Assembly: GCA_023974075.1 (NCBI GenBank)
Contig: CM043790.1
Span: 4,376,627-4,440,626, forward strand
Source: Chaenocephalus aceratus
Lineage: Eukaryota > Chordata > Actinopteri > Perciformes > Channichthyidae
DNA: 64,000 nucleotides
Reading direction: 5' to 3'
How positions within the stretch are numbered: position 1 is the first letter of the stretch; each line of letters opens with the position of its first letter. The position numbers and the translations under genes are program-made. The notes beneath the pieces are model-generated. The model searched no databases. It had not been told where the DNA came from and was given only the letters and a program-made list of their open reading frames with translations. Positions 12,647-23,358 of this stretch are shown here, one piece after another.

Positions 12647-13120
12647 CCCTGTACTACAGCAAAAGTATTCTGCGTCGGGACTTCCTGCAACAACACCACG
12701 CCGTTATCAAAGATGTTCTATTGAGAAGATGATCACTACGTGACAAAAGTTTTCAAAACCGTGGCTACTGAAATCAATCTTACTAACTGCTGTCTGTGCA
12801 ATTTACTCCGCACGAGTTGGCAGACTCTATTTTGCTTACTTTAAAGGAGACCTATCATGCTTATCACACGTAGGTATAATAATAAGGTATATTTATACAT
12901 TTTATTTTTCAAAATACCAAACAGATCATTTTTTAGACATGCCTCGTTTCGCTCATTTTCGCTCTATTCCAAGCCCGTCTTTGAAAATTCTGAGCAGCAG
13001 CTGACCACGCCCCCCTGCAGAAGAGCGGGGCATGAGCCGGTGAGAGTCACGTTACCATGCTTGCTGTGATTACGAGTGTGGAATAAACATGTCATCTCAG
13101 AGCAATGCATGTGTTCAAGC

Positions 13121-15109
13121 CAAGCGGCAAACTGTGGGGTAGAGACGTGAAGCCAATACGGAAGTGTCACACACTGCAGTTCATATATTGGCCGATAGGC
13201 GATGGCTGCAGAAAGGAGCAATTTCCATAGACCCCCATGTTAAAATGCCCAACTTTACAGCAGAAAAAAACATGTTTCTCTCCCTGGCTCCTTTTATTAT
13301 CGATATAGTTAGATTCCACCTTCATGATTATGGATCTGAGAGTGAATTGTTTTCTAACGCGACCCTTTTATTTATATTAGGCAGGGCCGTATTCACTATA
13401 TACATTGGGGGGGACACATCCCCCCCAATATTCAGATACACTCAAAATGTCCCCCCCAATAAATAGTAAAAAAAAAAAAAAGTTTGGATTTTTTGATTTT
13501 TTAATTTAAATAAAATTGCTATTCTATGACTTCTTTATTTTGGTTATTTGTATACTTGAAAATCTATATGTTCTGTTATTGTGAGCTTCACCAAAATAAT
13601 ATTTATTTTCATATGTAAATTGGTTCCTTATTTTGTACCCGCGGGTGTATTTCGCTGTTGCACGTCTGAGTCCACCTTCAGTTAGCTTGATGCTCCAAGC
13701 AGGTCAGTCATGTTTTAATTTGCCCTCCATCAGTTCTGGTATCTTTTCTAGTTAGCCCTAAAGTAATCTATATTATTTTATTTCGTAATGGTAATGTTAA
13801 TGAACCCTCCGGTTTAGCTTCTTTGTGTAAGTAACTTGTAGTTCTGATGTTAAAAACCGAACTTTTCAGGAATAGTAGGTAACTAGCTGTGGGCTAGCTG
13901 GTTTCAGTTGTTAGCCAGGGTTTGGCGGGCTAGTGTCAGTATATAATATAGATATCAATATAGATGTTTTTAAAGTAAATTCAGATTGAATATAGTAAAA
14001 AAATGTAAATGATAGTGTCCGTGCAAAATATAAACCATTACTTATTGTGAAAACCACCCTTGAATGATGGGATGGTAGACTAAAAGCTTTAGGAATCCAA
14101 ACTATAACATATAATAAGTACCCTGTATCAAGATTGATGCAAAACAAGTATTTCCAAGGCACACCTTTATATGATCATTATAGTTATACAAAATAAGAGA
14201 ATAACAGAATAACAGGCATGAAATCATTCCAACTCATACTACAGTTTAAAAAGGGAGTGATTTGTAAAATATGCATAAAGAAGAAGTAAATCTGTTCAGT
14301 TCTGTTTCACATGGGTGTTGAGATGTATCCATAGATTTAGTCCCTAATGTTGCTCTCAAAGTGCACCAGATTGATGCTTTTAACTTCAACATTTAAAAAA
14401 AAAAATCTTCCCGGGGGAGCATGCCCCCGGACCCCCCTAGAGGAGGTTAGGTCCCCCACCCGCCCACACCCCCCGTCAAATTGTCCCATCCACATTGAGG
14501 ATGCTGCCTGAGACACAGTTTCATGACTATTGTTGTGTTTTGCCCACACGGGCAGGGGCATGGGGTTTAACAGGTTTTAAAGGATCCGATGTGTTAGTGA
14601 TTTTTTATGTATTTTCCTTTAGAATGGCAGGAAATTAGTATTCACATTTTTATTGAATTTTTGGTCCCCCCCAATGTTGACTCCATGAATACGGCCCTGA
14701 TATTAGGTCTTAAAGACTGTGCATAAATTAGGGCGTGGTCACATTGAGTGACGGCTCTGTCAAGTGCCTGCCGCTGTTAGCTTCTTGTCTCTCTGCTAGC
14801 TGCTCCGTGAAGCTACAGGGACTCTGCCTGCTCAGCTGATCCAGGAAACACAACTTGTAGCCGGCCGTGGTCGTTTGTTCTTCATGCTTATATATCGGAC
14901 TATTGTGACTCGCTCTGCGGTTAAAACAGACGGTGCATGAATGAGGTAAGTGAAATTCGAGTGCTTTATTTATGTGTTAATGATTTTAATCAGCTACGTA
15001 ATGAATGGTAAGGCTTGGGTTAGCATGTAAGCTAGTGGTAGCTACATCGGTGCTAACGATTGTAATCGTACCCTCCAAGTTAAAATCATAGACTGTATAT
15101 ATAAAGGTT
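13121..15109 (+). repeat. Dispersed fish repeat, copy A, interrupted by a hAT element
   Basis: Excluding the insertion at 13382-14699, this is the inverted partner of 18788-19470 over about 660 bases. It runs from a CAAGCGGCAAACT block to an ATAGACTGTATATATAAAGG end. It contains motifs common to fish interspersed repeats such as TTTCCATAGACCCCCATG and GGGCGTGGTCACATTGAGTG. No protein is encoded. Confidence 0.75.
13382..14699. mobile_element. Non-autonomous hAT element
   Basis: The ends are CAGGGCCGTATTCA and TGAATACGGCCCTG, with a perfect 8-bp duplication ATATTAGG (13374-13381 and 14700-14707). The inverted copy of the host repeat at about 19200 lacks the insertion and carries a single copy of the target, confirming the boundaries. 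The body has G/C-runs (GGGGGGGACACATCCCCCCC type) but no transposase. A diverged inverted relative lies at about 56319-56830. Confidence 0.88.
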
Positions 15110-15639
15110 CAATATACGTTTATCACAATGTGTCAAGACGGATGCAGTAACTTGAGGACTCTGTAACCTGTATGGTGGACCATCCTGGATTGGAGCCTGT
15201 GTGCCTAAATATGTTCTCCCTGCAGAATGCGTTGAATATTTACAGAGCTGAACATGGTGGACTACAGTTGAGACAAATAGAGCAGTGAGTGGTTTGTTTG
15301 TTTTGACTGAAATTGTAAAACGAATGCTAATATTGTTCATGGAAATAAATACTGGTGTATATGGCTTTATGCAATCTTTCATTCTGTCATTGTACATGTA
15401 CTATTATATTATATACTACACAGCAATGGCATAACACACCCATGTGTACGACAAAAAGGTCCACACACACAACCTTATGCTTTTGAAATCAGAATATTCT
15501 TTACCCATCCAAACATGAATAATCACGACACATTTTGATATCAACTCGGAACTTTATTGTCAAAATCAACGGTTAAAAAAACCCATAAAAAATAAATAAA
15601 TGTAGCCTACTTGTATTTTGTATAAATGACACTAAATAT

Positions 15640-16230
15640 TTTTACAGAAGCTTTGTGAGCTGGTGCTGGGGCTTCCTTGGACGCAGGATCAGAGTGGTGA
15701 TTCCGGCCTGCGTTGTCCTCAGGATACGCAGGGAGTTTCTTGATCCGTGAAATGTTGATGTTGGGTTCAGACAGCAGCCAAATTGAACCGTGTAGCATAC
15801 CCGGCGATGACCTCCTCCCTGTCAGGTCGCTCATAATGGTGCAGGGTCCACAAAGACTTGGTCGAAGATGAGGTCCATCAAGTTGGCCACGTAGGGCTGT
15901 GCAATGGTAAAAAAAAAGCACAACAAAAAATGTGGTTTAGATTAGTATATGCATGTAAAAAACTGAAACTTCTTTCTAATTTTTTTATTTTATATTTGTA
16001 AATAGTTGTATAATAAATATTTTAAACACTCACGGAATGTGGGGTCAGTCTTTACTGGTTTTGCTCTGCATTCTCCCTTCCTGGCCTTTGGGAACTGCAG
16101 TTTATACAGAGGGTTTCCAGTGGATGTAGTGGCTTGTGCACGCTCAGCGTTTTCATTGTAGTGCAGGGCTGCCAGGTACAGTCTTTCATTTCCGCCATGA
16201 TAAAAAAAAATGTAAATAATAGCAAAGGAT
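15640..16230 (-). pseudogene. Kolobok-like transposase C-terminal exons, broken
   Basis: The exon at about 16230-16034 encodes RLYLAALHYNENAERAQAT and a FPKARKGE block. This matches exon 9 of the intact transposase at 29454-29605 (RLQLAALHFNEN, YPKYKKKDG) and ends at an equivalent ATTCC/GTGAGT donor. The following exon (about 15900-15640) reads YVANLMDLIFDQVFVDPAP and then needs a frame change to continue as YERPDREEVIAGYATRF, after which a stop follows. The upstream catalytic exons are not found between here and the THAP exon. Confidence 0.65.
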
Positions 16231-16383
16231 GTACAAATTGTCACTAATTAGTAAGTATGTGAGGTGCTGGCCTGTAAAGAAGAGCACATAGTTAGAACAA
16301 AATCATCTCAACTTAGTATTCAGGATGAGAAAATACTATTTGGATAAATATAGTCTGAAATCCCAAAAGATGGGGCGAAAACT

Positions 16384-16430
16384 CTCTATTTAGCAAAACT
16401 CTCTATTTAGCAAAGCTCTTTGCTTAGCCT
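16384..16430. repeat. Short tandem duplication
   Basis: The unit AACTCTCTATTTAGCAAA is repeated two to three times with decay. Confidence 0.7.
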
Positions 16431-16706
16431 TTTCCAATCTGAGTTAGTTTTGAACCGTAATGTGCATGCTGTGTTTCTGACTCAATACAGATGATGTGTT
16501 GGAGAGGGGCTGAGCTCAGTAGACTGACTGTAATGAGTGCTAGCCACTAATTAGCCTGTTGCTAGAGGTAAGGCCTTGTCAACAACAACAGACCGACGGG
16601 GCTTTAGCTCAGTTTTACTCGTGGTGTGTGTGTCCCCTCGCATACATAGACAGTGTTGTATCCTAACACACCCCCATTTATATTCATGTGCGCAAACATG
16701 TAAACA

Positions 16707-17065
16707 CACAAAAGCTTTTACATATAACGCTGGAAAAAACGGCATGTCTCATTAGCGTAGCGTAGCGTAGCTTAGCTTACAGATCGATGATATCTGATCG
16801 TTCTTACAGACTACAATCACAAAAGCTTTTACATATAACGCTGGAAAAAACGGCATGTGTCATTAGCGTAGCTTAGCTTAGCTTACAGATCGATGATATC
16901 TGATCGTTCTTAGACTACAATCACAAAAGCTTTTACATATAACGCTGGAAAAAACGGCATGTCTCATTAGCGTAGCGTAGCTTAGTTTTCAGATCGATGA
17001 TATCTGATCGTTCTTACAGACTACAATCACAAAAGCTTTTACATATAACGCTGGAAAAAACGGCA
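16707..17065. repeat. Tandem repeat, about 104-111-bp unit, 3.4 copies
   Basis: Units begin CACAAAAGCTTTTACATATA at 16707, 16818, 16922 and 17028. Each holds an AACGCTGGAAAAAACGGCA block, a GCGTAGCTTAG subrepeat of variable number, and a near-palindromic GATCGATGATATCTGATCG. The differing unit lengths come from the GCGTA subrepeat count. It lies between transposase exon remnants, so it was probably intronic. Confidence 0.9.
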
Positions 17066-17425
17066 CTTTCCTACAGAAGATTACGTTTGTTATTATAACT
17101 TACTCAATATGATTTTAGAGGATACAAAATACTAATAAATAGGAGAATAAATACTTGTGTTATCGCCTAGGGCGTGGCTTTACAGCCTTCACACAGATCG
17201 CAATTACGGCAGTATGTCTGAACATGTTAGCAAATGCCTGATAATTCAAATAAAAGACAAAGCAAAGACTGCGGAGCGTACAAAATAAAATGCTACAAAA
17301 ATATATAAACACCTAACCGATTACTATTTGGGTTCGAGGCGACATTGATACGGCGAAGCTACATGCTACATGCTACAAGCTAGAGATAGCGTTATCAGGA
17401 AAAACACCGCTAAATAAAAACTTAC

Positions 17426-17722
17426 AGCTTCAAAATTGGATGTGTCCTCACTGGCCTGGTCCCGGATGGTTGGTATTGATCCCGGGTTTAGCATTACTTT
17501 GGAGGCATATCCGTGTTGGACTTGAGACAAGTTCATAAACATGTCCGTCGTAAAATGTTTGGAACACACAAACAGAAATCTGCCGTGGTCTTCTGGCACA
17601 TGTCCCTTGTAAATGAAGTCTAGCCACAGATTCATTTCTTTTTCCACTGATGGCATTGCATGCAGTCCCCTGTCCCGAGTCTTGCAGCCAACAACAGCAC
17701 AACATTTAACTATCTTAGACAT
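17426..17722 (-). pseudogene. THAP exon of the decayed Kolobok-like transposase
   Basis: The 99-codon exon begins MSKIVKCCAVVGC and has the THAP pattern: an N-terminal C-x4-C, a short proline region (HAMPS), the tryptophan in NLWLDF, the later VCSKHF supplying C-x2-H, and a SIPTI segment in the AVPTIF-box position. It ends in phase 0 at a GCT/GTAAGT donor. The exon itself has no stop, so its DNA-binding domain may still be readable, but the rest of the gene is deleted or frameshifted (see 15640-16230). Confidence 0.72.
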
Positions 17723-18257
17723 CCTGGCAAGAGCAGACAAAAACACAGATGTGGGTTGATTTAGCCTGCCGATAGCCTATATGCGAATGAGAGGTTTGGC
17801 AATGCACGTGGCCGTGGCTCATTCCCCTGATAGGTGGAGAGTTGACCAATAAGCCGAGGACTTCTCTGTGACGTAGAAAAGTGTTGAAATCTGGATCCGT
17901 TTTTTTCAGATCCGTTGCAGCCCCTTTTTTAGAGATTTGGCGAAGGAGGAAAATAGAGAGGGTTGTGTTTTCTGACACTTGGTGAGTTCCCTGGAACACC
18001 GGGGACACATATTCATGTATAAAAGACGTACAAAGGTGCATTTTGCATGATAGGTCCCCTTTAACATCATTTTTCATGGTGGGGCTAAGCCATTTCTTGG
18101 TATGGGTGTAGCCTATCACAGCCATACCCTGGCGCTGCCACTGGTGGCACGTATGGGGCGGGCCATTCTGCACATGCGTTAAATGCGTTAAATATTTTAA
18201 CGCAATTAATTCAAAAAATTAATTACCGCCGTTAACGCGATAATTTTGACAGCACTA

Positions 18258-18787
18258 ATATATATATATATGTAAAGTACCATGTGTACAAACAATATAA
18301 CTGATTCTCTTCTGTTGAACATGTTGGATTGTGTATTGTCCGAGTCAGGGTCCTTTTTATTTTACTGTAACTTTGGAAGTTGTGTTACCAATTCTTACTG
18401 TTTATTTGATACCCATTTGGTAATGCAATTAATAAAAACAACAAGGTTTGGGTTCGTTCTTCAGATGACTGATGTTAACGTGTAAGCTCAATAATGCTCC
18501 AGCTCAACCAACCATATTGTAATATCTATGTAATCATCTTGAAATATGACATTAATCATTGTAATATACACATCTTATTGTGAGGTTGATTTCACATACA
18601 CTACTTCGACGTTAGCTTGTCTACATACTTGAGCATAGCCAATTTAAATTAACCTTAGCGATGCATACAGTTCTACCTACATAATAAAATATCTCTCTAC
18701 GTTACAAGGATGTAACCTTATTTTATCAACCTCAAACAGAAGCCGTTTGTTCAACAGTATTATCCCACTTAACGTCTATTTTGTTTT
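18258..18787. other. No gene seen; AT-rich spacer
   Basis: Unique-looking AT-rich sequence without a protein-like frame or recognised repeat end. Confidence 0.5.
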
Positions 18788-19470
18788 AACCTTTATATAT
18801 ACAGTCTATTATTTTAACTTGGAGGCTACGATTAGCATCGTTAGCACCGATGTAGCTACCACTCGCTACACGCTAACCCAAGCCTTAACATTCATTACGT
18901 AGCTGATTAAAATCATTAACACATAAATAAAGCACTCGTATTTCACTTACCGAAAAAACCACATTCATGCACCGTCTGTTTTAACCGCAGAGCGAGTCAC
19001 AATAGTCCGATATATAAGCATGAAGAACAAACAACCACGGCCGGCTTCAAGTTGTGTTTCCTGGATGAGCTGAGCAGGCAGAGTCCCTGTAGCTAGCTTC
19101 ACGGAGCAGCTAGCAGAGAGACAAGAAGCTAACAGCGGCAGGCACTTGACAGAGCCGTCACTCAATGTGACCACGCCCTAATTTATACAAAAACTTTAAG
19201 ACCTAATATAAATAAAAGGGTCGTGTTAGAAAACAATTCACTCACAGATCCATAATCATGAAGGTGGAATCTAACTATATCGATAATAAAAATGTATGGA
19301 TCCAGGGGTAGAAACATGTTTTTTTCTGCTATAAAGTTGGGCATTTTAACATGGGGGTCTATGGAAATTGCTCCTTTCTGCAGCCATCGCCTATCGGCCA
19401 ATATATGAACTGCAGTGTGTGGCGCTTCCGTATTGGCGTCCCGGCTCTTCCCCAGAGTTTGCCGCTTGAG
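18788..19470 (-). repeat. Dispersed fish repeat, copy B (uninterrupted)
   Basis: This is the inverted counterpart of 13121-15109 without the hAT insertion: the AACCTTTATATATACAGTCT end is at 18788 and the GCCGCTTGAG end at about 19470. The bases around 19195-19215 (CTTTAAGACCTAATATAAAT) show the empty hAT site. It is not coding. Confidence 0.78.
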
Positions 19471-20242
19471 TGTAACATCTACGCGGTTTGCGGAGTCTGG
19501 GGGTGTGAAAGTTCAGTGTTCTCATCTCCATCAACATGGCTTCTGGAAGTGGCTCTCCCACTAACAGTGTAAGTGAAGTATAATACTTTCACATCTTGTC
19601 GTTAGTCATGCAATAATCTCAAACTATACAATATTACGTTTGCTTAATTATGAAGCAATATTTGGAACTTGTTTAGTAGGTTTAATTGTGATGTAGCTAA
19701 TAAGCTAACATTAGCTAGCGCTGTTAAGTCTGTCTAAAGTTTCTGTATGCTAAATTGGTTGTACTGCTATCAAGTATTATCTTTAAATGAAGTTGACGTT
19801 ATTGAAAATAACTGTTTGACAGGGTCTATCACCTCAAGTCGAAGTATATTGCCATTCATGATTAAGTATGTTTAAGCTATGAATGGTTGCTTTGTTACTA
19901 TGTATGTATTATGTGTGGCATTTAATACTAGCATGTGCGAACAAGTAAGCTAAATAATGCTAATGGACAACCAGGATGAGTAGGATCATAAAGTCACTTA
20001 GCTAATGTTAGTTGGCCCGCAGAACACTAGTGGGCAAAATCAACGTTCTAATCACAGTAAATACTGTGGTAGCAAAGTAGCGGTGGGCACCAGATTGGAG
20101 ATAATTATAGAGATAATCTTGTAGTAGCTTGTTTACCGACCATTTTCAAACAGTATTGCTGTTGGCGCTGCCCTTCTGTTGCCCACCAGTGTTCCACCAC
20201 CAGTGAAGTCAGCTGTTTACTCCTATATAAGCCAGCTGTTGA
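19471..20242. other. No clear gene; one weak first-exon-like motif
   Basis: At about 19536 an ATG opens MASGSGSPTNS and runs into a consensus GTAAGT donor. The sequence is short and adjoins a repeat, so it could be a transposon leader exon or chance. The rest is AT-rich and non-coding. Confidence 0.3.
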
Positions 20243-20786
20243 CTGCTTTAATGGGCAGGCGCCATTTTACCTTAAATAACTCATTATACCCTACTGTCCT
20301 ACTAGGGCATTGCGTTCCAAGAATGCAGGGTTGTTGGTTGTTCCTAGAGTCTCTAAAAGTACAATGGGAGCCAGAGCCTTTTCTTATCAAGCTCCACCTT
20401 TGTGGAATCAGCTTCCAGTTTGTGTTCGGGCGGCAGACACCCTATCCGTTTTTAAGAGTGCGCTTAAGACCTTCCTTTTTGATAAAGCTTATACTTAGGG
20501 CTGATTAGATTCAGCCCCTAGTTTTTCTGATATAGGCTTAGTTTGTCGGGGGACATCTTACTTCTTCCTTCTCTCTGTCTATACCTGTGTACTCTCATGT
20601 TCCCATTAACCCAGCTTCCCCAAATGTCTTTCTTTTTGGTGTCTGTATACGCCGGGATCCGGAGTCATGGATGATCCTGCGGTCCTGTGTCCTGGATCGC
20701 GAGCCCTGGATCTTGAGTCGTGGCTGTGGTCCTGGATCATAAGTCATGGATGGAGATCCTCGTGGATTCATCTTCCTATTATACAC
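20243..20786 (+). mobile_element. 5'-truncated L2 LINE, left part
   Basis: This is a close copy of the 3' end of the full LINE from about position 4106 onward. It carries the last codons of ORF2 (through a KAYT stop equivalent) and the first part of the 3' UTR, up to CTATTATACAC. A single change truncates the ORF at the left (AAATAA instead of AAAGAA). The element at 20787-33056 interrupts it, and the copy resumes at 33057. Confidence 0.9.
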
Positions 20787-21310
20787 CAACCCAGTCTCAC
20801 GGCATTTCGTGTTCACCAACACGATTTTTAATCTATTGATTCGTGTTCACCAACACGATTTGCCCCTTTTTTTCGTGTTGCACAGCACGATTTTAAAAGC
20901 AATGTATTTCTACTGCCTGCAGCACGTCTTTTTCTCCGGTCGGGTCGTGGGAGACCGGAAGCTGTGTGGTTGATAAAAACATGTTCTTACTCAATATCAA
21001 GCCACAATTATTGCTTTTATTTTAAATCGTATAATTTCGGACTTTTGTTGCCATCTGTGAGGAAAATAAATGGGGCTCAGAGCCTCAGGATACTGAAATC
21101 TGTATTTTTAAATATTTTTTCCTTCTAATTTGTTATTCTTTTCAAAATAACACACTGTTATTTACTCACCAATAACACACAATTATCCTTGCTTTTATTT
21201 ATTGATTTAATTCCATAATCTCGGGCTTTTTTGGTGTCCGTCAGGAACTGAATTTCAAAATAAAAATAACCGGAAACAGACGTAGGCCTATAAGGGACAT
21301 TTCGAGCATC
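20787..21310 (+). repeat. Left long inverted repeat of the 20787-33056 element
   Basis: It pairs with 32515-33056 in inverted orientation, starting with the CCCAGTCTCACGGCAT end, then the TTTTTCTCCGGTCGGGTCGT block near 20930 and the GGGGCTCAGAGCCTCAGGAT block near 21072, to about the ACCGGAAACAGACGTAGGC block near 21270. Confidence 0.8.
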
Positions 21311-21329
21311 ATTGCGATTGTCAACATTT

Positions 21330-22290
21330 CTGAGTTTAGGATGGCCGAATACACTACACTACCCATAATCCCCAGCTATCGTTTAGGACTACAGTCCCCG
21401 TAAGGTTCCGCAGAGCGTCAAACAGCTGTGTGAAATGGAACGAAACCACGCCAGACTATCCAAAACTGGAATCGAACACCCCCCCAGAACTACATATTCT
21501 GGCTATTGTGTTTCGCAAAATGTTCTATGGGACGTTTCTACTGAACGTTTTCGTTTTTCCAACAATTAGATGTTGCCCGTATTAAACACATTGGTGTTAT
21601 CAAATGTAAAACATATAATTAATAAATGGGTGAAAATCGCTGTCCATAATGCGCAGCATTAATATATAGCATTAATATATACCCACATCACAGCTCATTG
21701 CTACTTTGTAATTCTACTCCACTACAATTCAGAGGTTAACCTGGTATTTTTACTCCACTGCATTTATTTGAGTTACTTTGCAGATTCTGATTAATTATGT
21801 GAAATATAAACAACCCTTAAATCAGACTTTAGTTACACCTGAGTAAAATTCAGGTAAGGTGATTGTCAAGTGCCAACAATCAGGAGAGATATTTGATAGT
21901 TGGTGCTTGAGAAGACTAAACATGTATCTGCAATTGACATGAATGGAAACGAGTAATAAAGTATATTAATTACTCGTTATTCTCTACTAATAGTTAATTA
22001 AAGACTGTATATTATGGCTATTTTGCACATCCCTTTCAAGATTTTCAAAGGTTTATTGACATATCATATACAACTACGGTGTAGTTATGCAATGAATGAA
22101 AAACTTGGGTCACAGGTTCCTCAACAGTGCATTACAAGACATCTATCAATATGTGTGTACCTCCACCATTAAACTGTCATATTCTGCACATTTCTTATTC
22201 TATCTACATACATAAGAGTATAATTCATATGTATAATATCAGTTAAAATAAGTGCTTCAACATAGTTAACATTGCAGGAAAGCAATATAT
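21330..22290 (+). repeat. Inner dispersed repeat shared with the window's left edge
   Basis: Blocks are inverted copies of 4970-5860 and of 56-79, with a direct 37-base match between 22116-22152 and 1-37. A patch at about 21700-21830 (TTCTACTCCACTACA, GAGTTACTTTGCAGATT) is a fragment of a common fish hAT-type MITE. Nothing here is coding. Confidence 0.55.
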
Positions 22291-23358
22291 TAGACGTTAA
22301 GTACTTTGTCAGGCTTATTTATCTGTAGATAGATACCCCCAAATACCTTAATCTGTTATTTAATGTTGAAATAAAGGTTAATCCGTTTTTCTGTTTTGCA
22401 CCTCCTCCTATTAATATCTTTGTACATCCTGCACTAAACTGTTTTATTGTAGAGATCACTTATAGTATCTTCTTGATTTTTATATTCTATATTTCTATAT
22501 TTATACTTTCCCCCTATGAAAGTATGTACTCTTAATATTTTTTTAATCAAATATAACACATAAAAACAATAATTCAATAACGTGCTTTAACCACTAGGAG
22601 GTGCACACAAGGTACACACAGCCATAATAACTTTGTATTATTAGTGTGTATGTACAATATCTGAAGATGTATAGTTTTATGCATGCTTTCACATCATTTT
22701 ACAGCATATTGCTATACTATTTCAGACTCAGTATTTACATTCTTACATTCAAAGAAAATCAGTAATATCTTTAAAAACTACAGTCCTTTTCTATCAGCTG
22801 TGCACCGTTATGGTGTAAATATAAATATAAAAGTCAGCCGAATTAGTGTTGATACTGCAAGGAGACGTATTGTGTGAAGAGAAATGTAAGATGTTGTTTA
22901 ATTGTTGATATATTTATGATCCACGTCAAGTATTCAGTTTTGGTGGCATTTCTTCAGTTTTTCCAAAGGTCTTCTCATCAGGGCTCTCTAAATAAAGAAC
23001 TACGGCAGATCTGTAATATGTAATGCAGCCGAACCGTGTATTACAATGCCGTTATGTGATGACTTTCAAAGAGAAAAGCAAGAACACTCGGAATTAAAGG
23101 GATAGTGGAAATCCGCGAATTTTGGGTTTAACTTATGTATTTTTATTAAAAATAAGCATAATAAACAATTTTTTTTAATTTCATGCGCCTAGTTTCATTT
23201 TATTTTCAATTTTACTGCTCCCGATCACGCCCTCTCAATGAAACGAAATACTTCGGTAATCGTCGGGAATCTTCGGGTGATGACGCAAACAAAGGACAAC
23301 GGGCACAAACATTGGCGGACATTCAATAGAATTTTCATGTGAATAGCCGACATTTATT

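Larger units (their letters stand above)
12841..18064 (-). mobile_element. Decayed Kolobok-like transposon
   Basis: TTAA (12841-12844) is followed by AGGAGACCTATCATGC; at the other end GCATGATAGGTCCCCT precedes TTAA (18061-18064). The ends differ by one base in 16. The TTAA duplication plus a THAP exon near the right end (17426-17722) and a transposase C-terminal exon (about 16034-16230) point to the Kolobok superfamily, transcribed leftward. The central transposase exons are missing and the last exon is frameshifted. Its left part holds a separate dispersed repeat with a hAT insertion. Its ends are unrelated to those of the intact Kolobok at 23098-32389, so two lineages are present. Confidence 0.78.
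11982..18257. mobile_element. hAT-type element hosting later insertions
   Basis: The left end TAGGGCTGTCAAACGATTAA pairs with a right end ending in TTTTGACAGCACTA. ATATATAT flanks both sides (11974-11981 and 18258-18265), consistent with an 8-bp duplication, although the target is an AT microsatellite so this is weaker evidence than usual. Most of its length is the Kolobok-like insertion at 12841-18064; the element's own sequence is only about 1 kb and codes for nothing recognisable. Confidence 0.65.

Noticed and set aside
19536..19569. First exon of an unknown gene (MASGSGSPTNS then GTAAGT)
   Set aside because: Only 11 codons, with no second exon and adjacent to a dispersed repeat; chance is likely.
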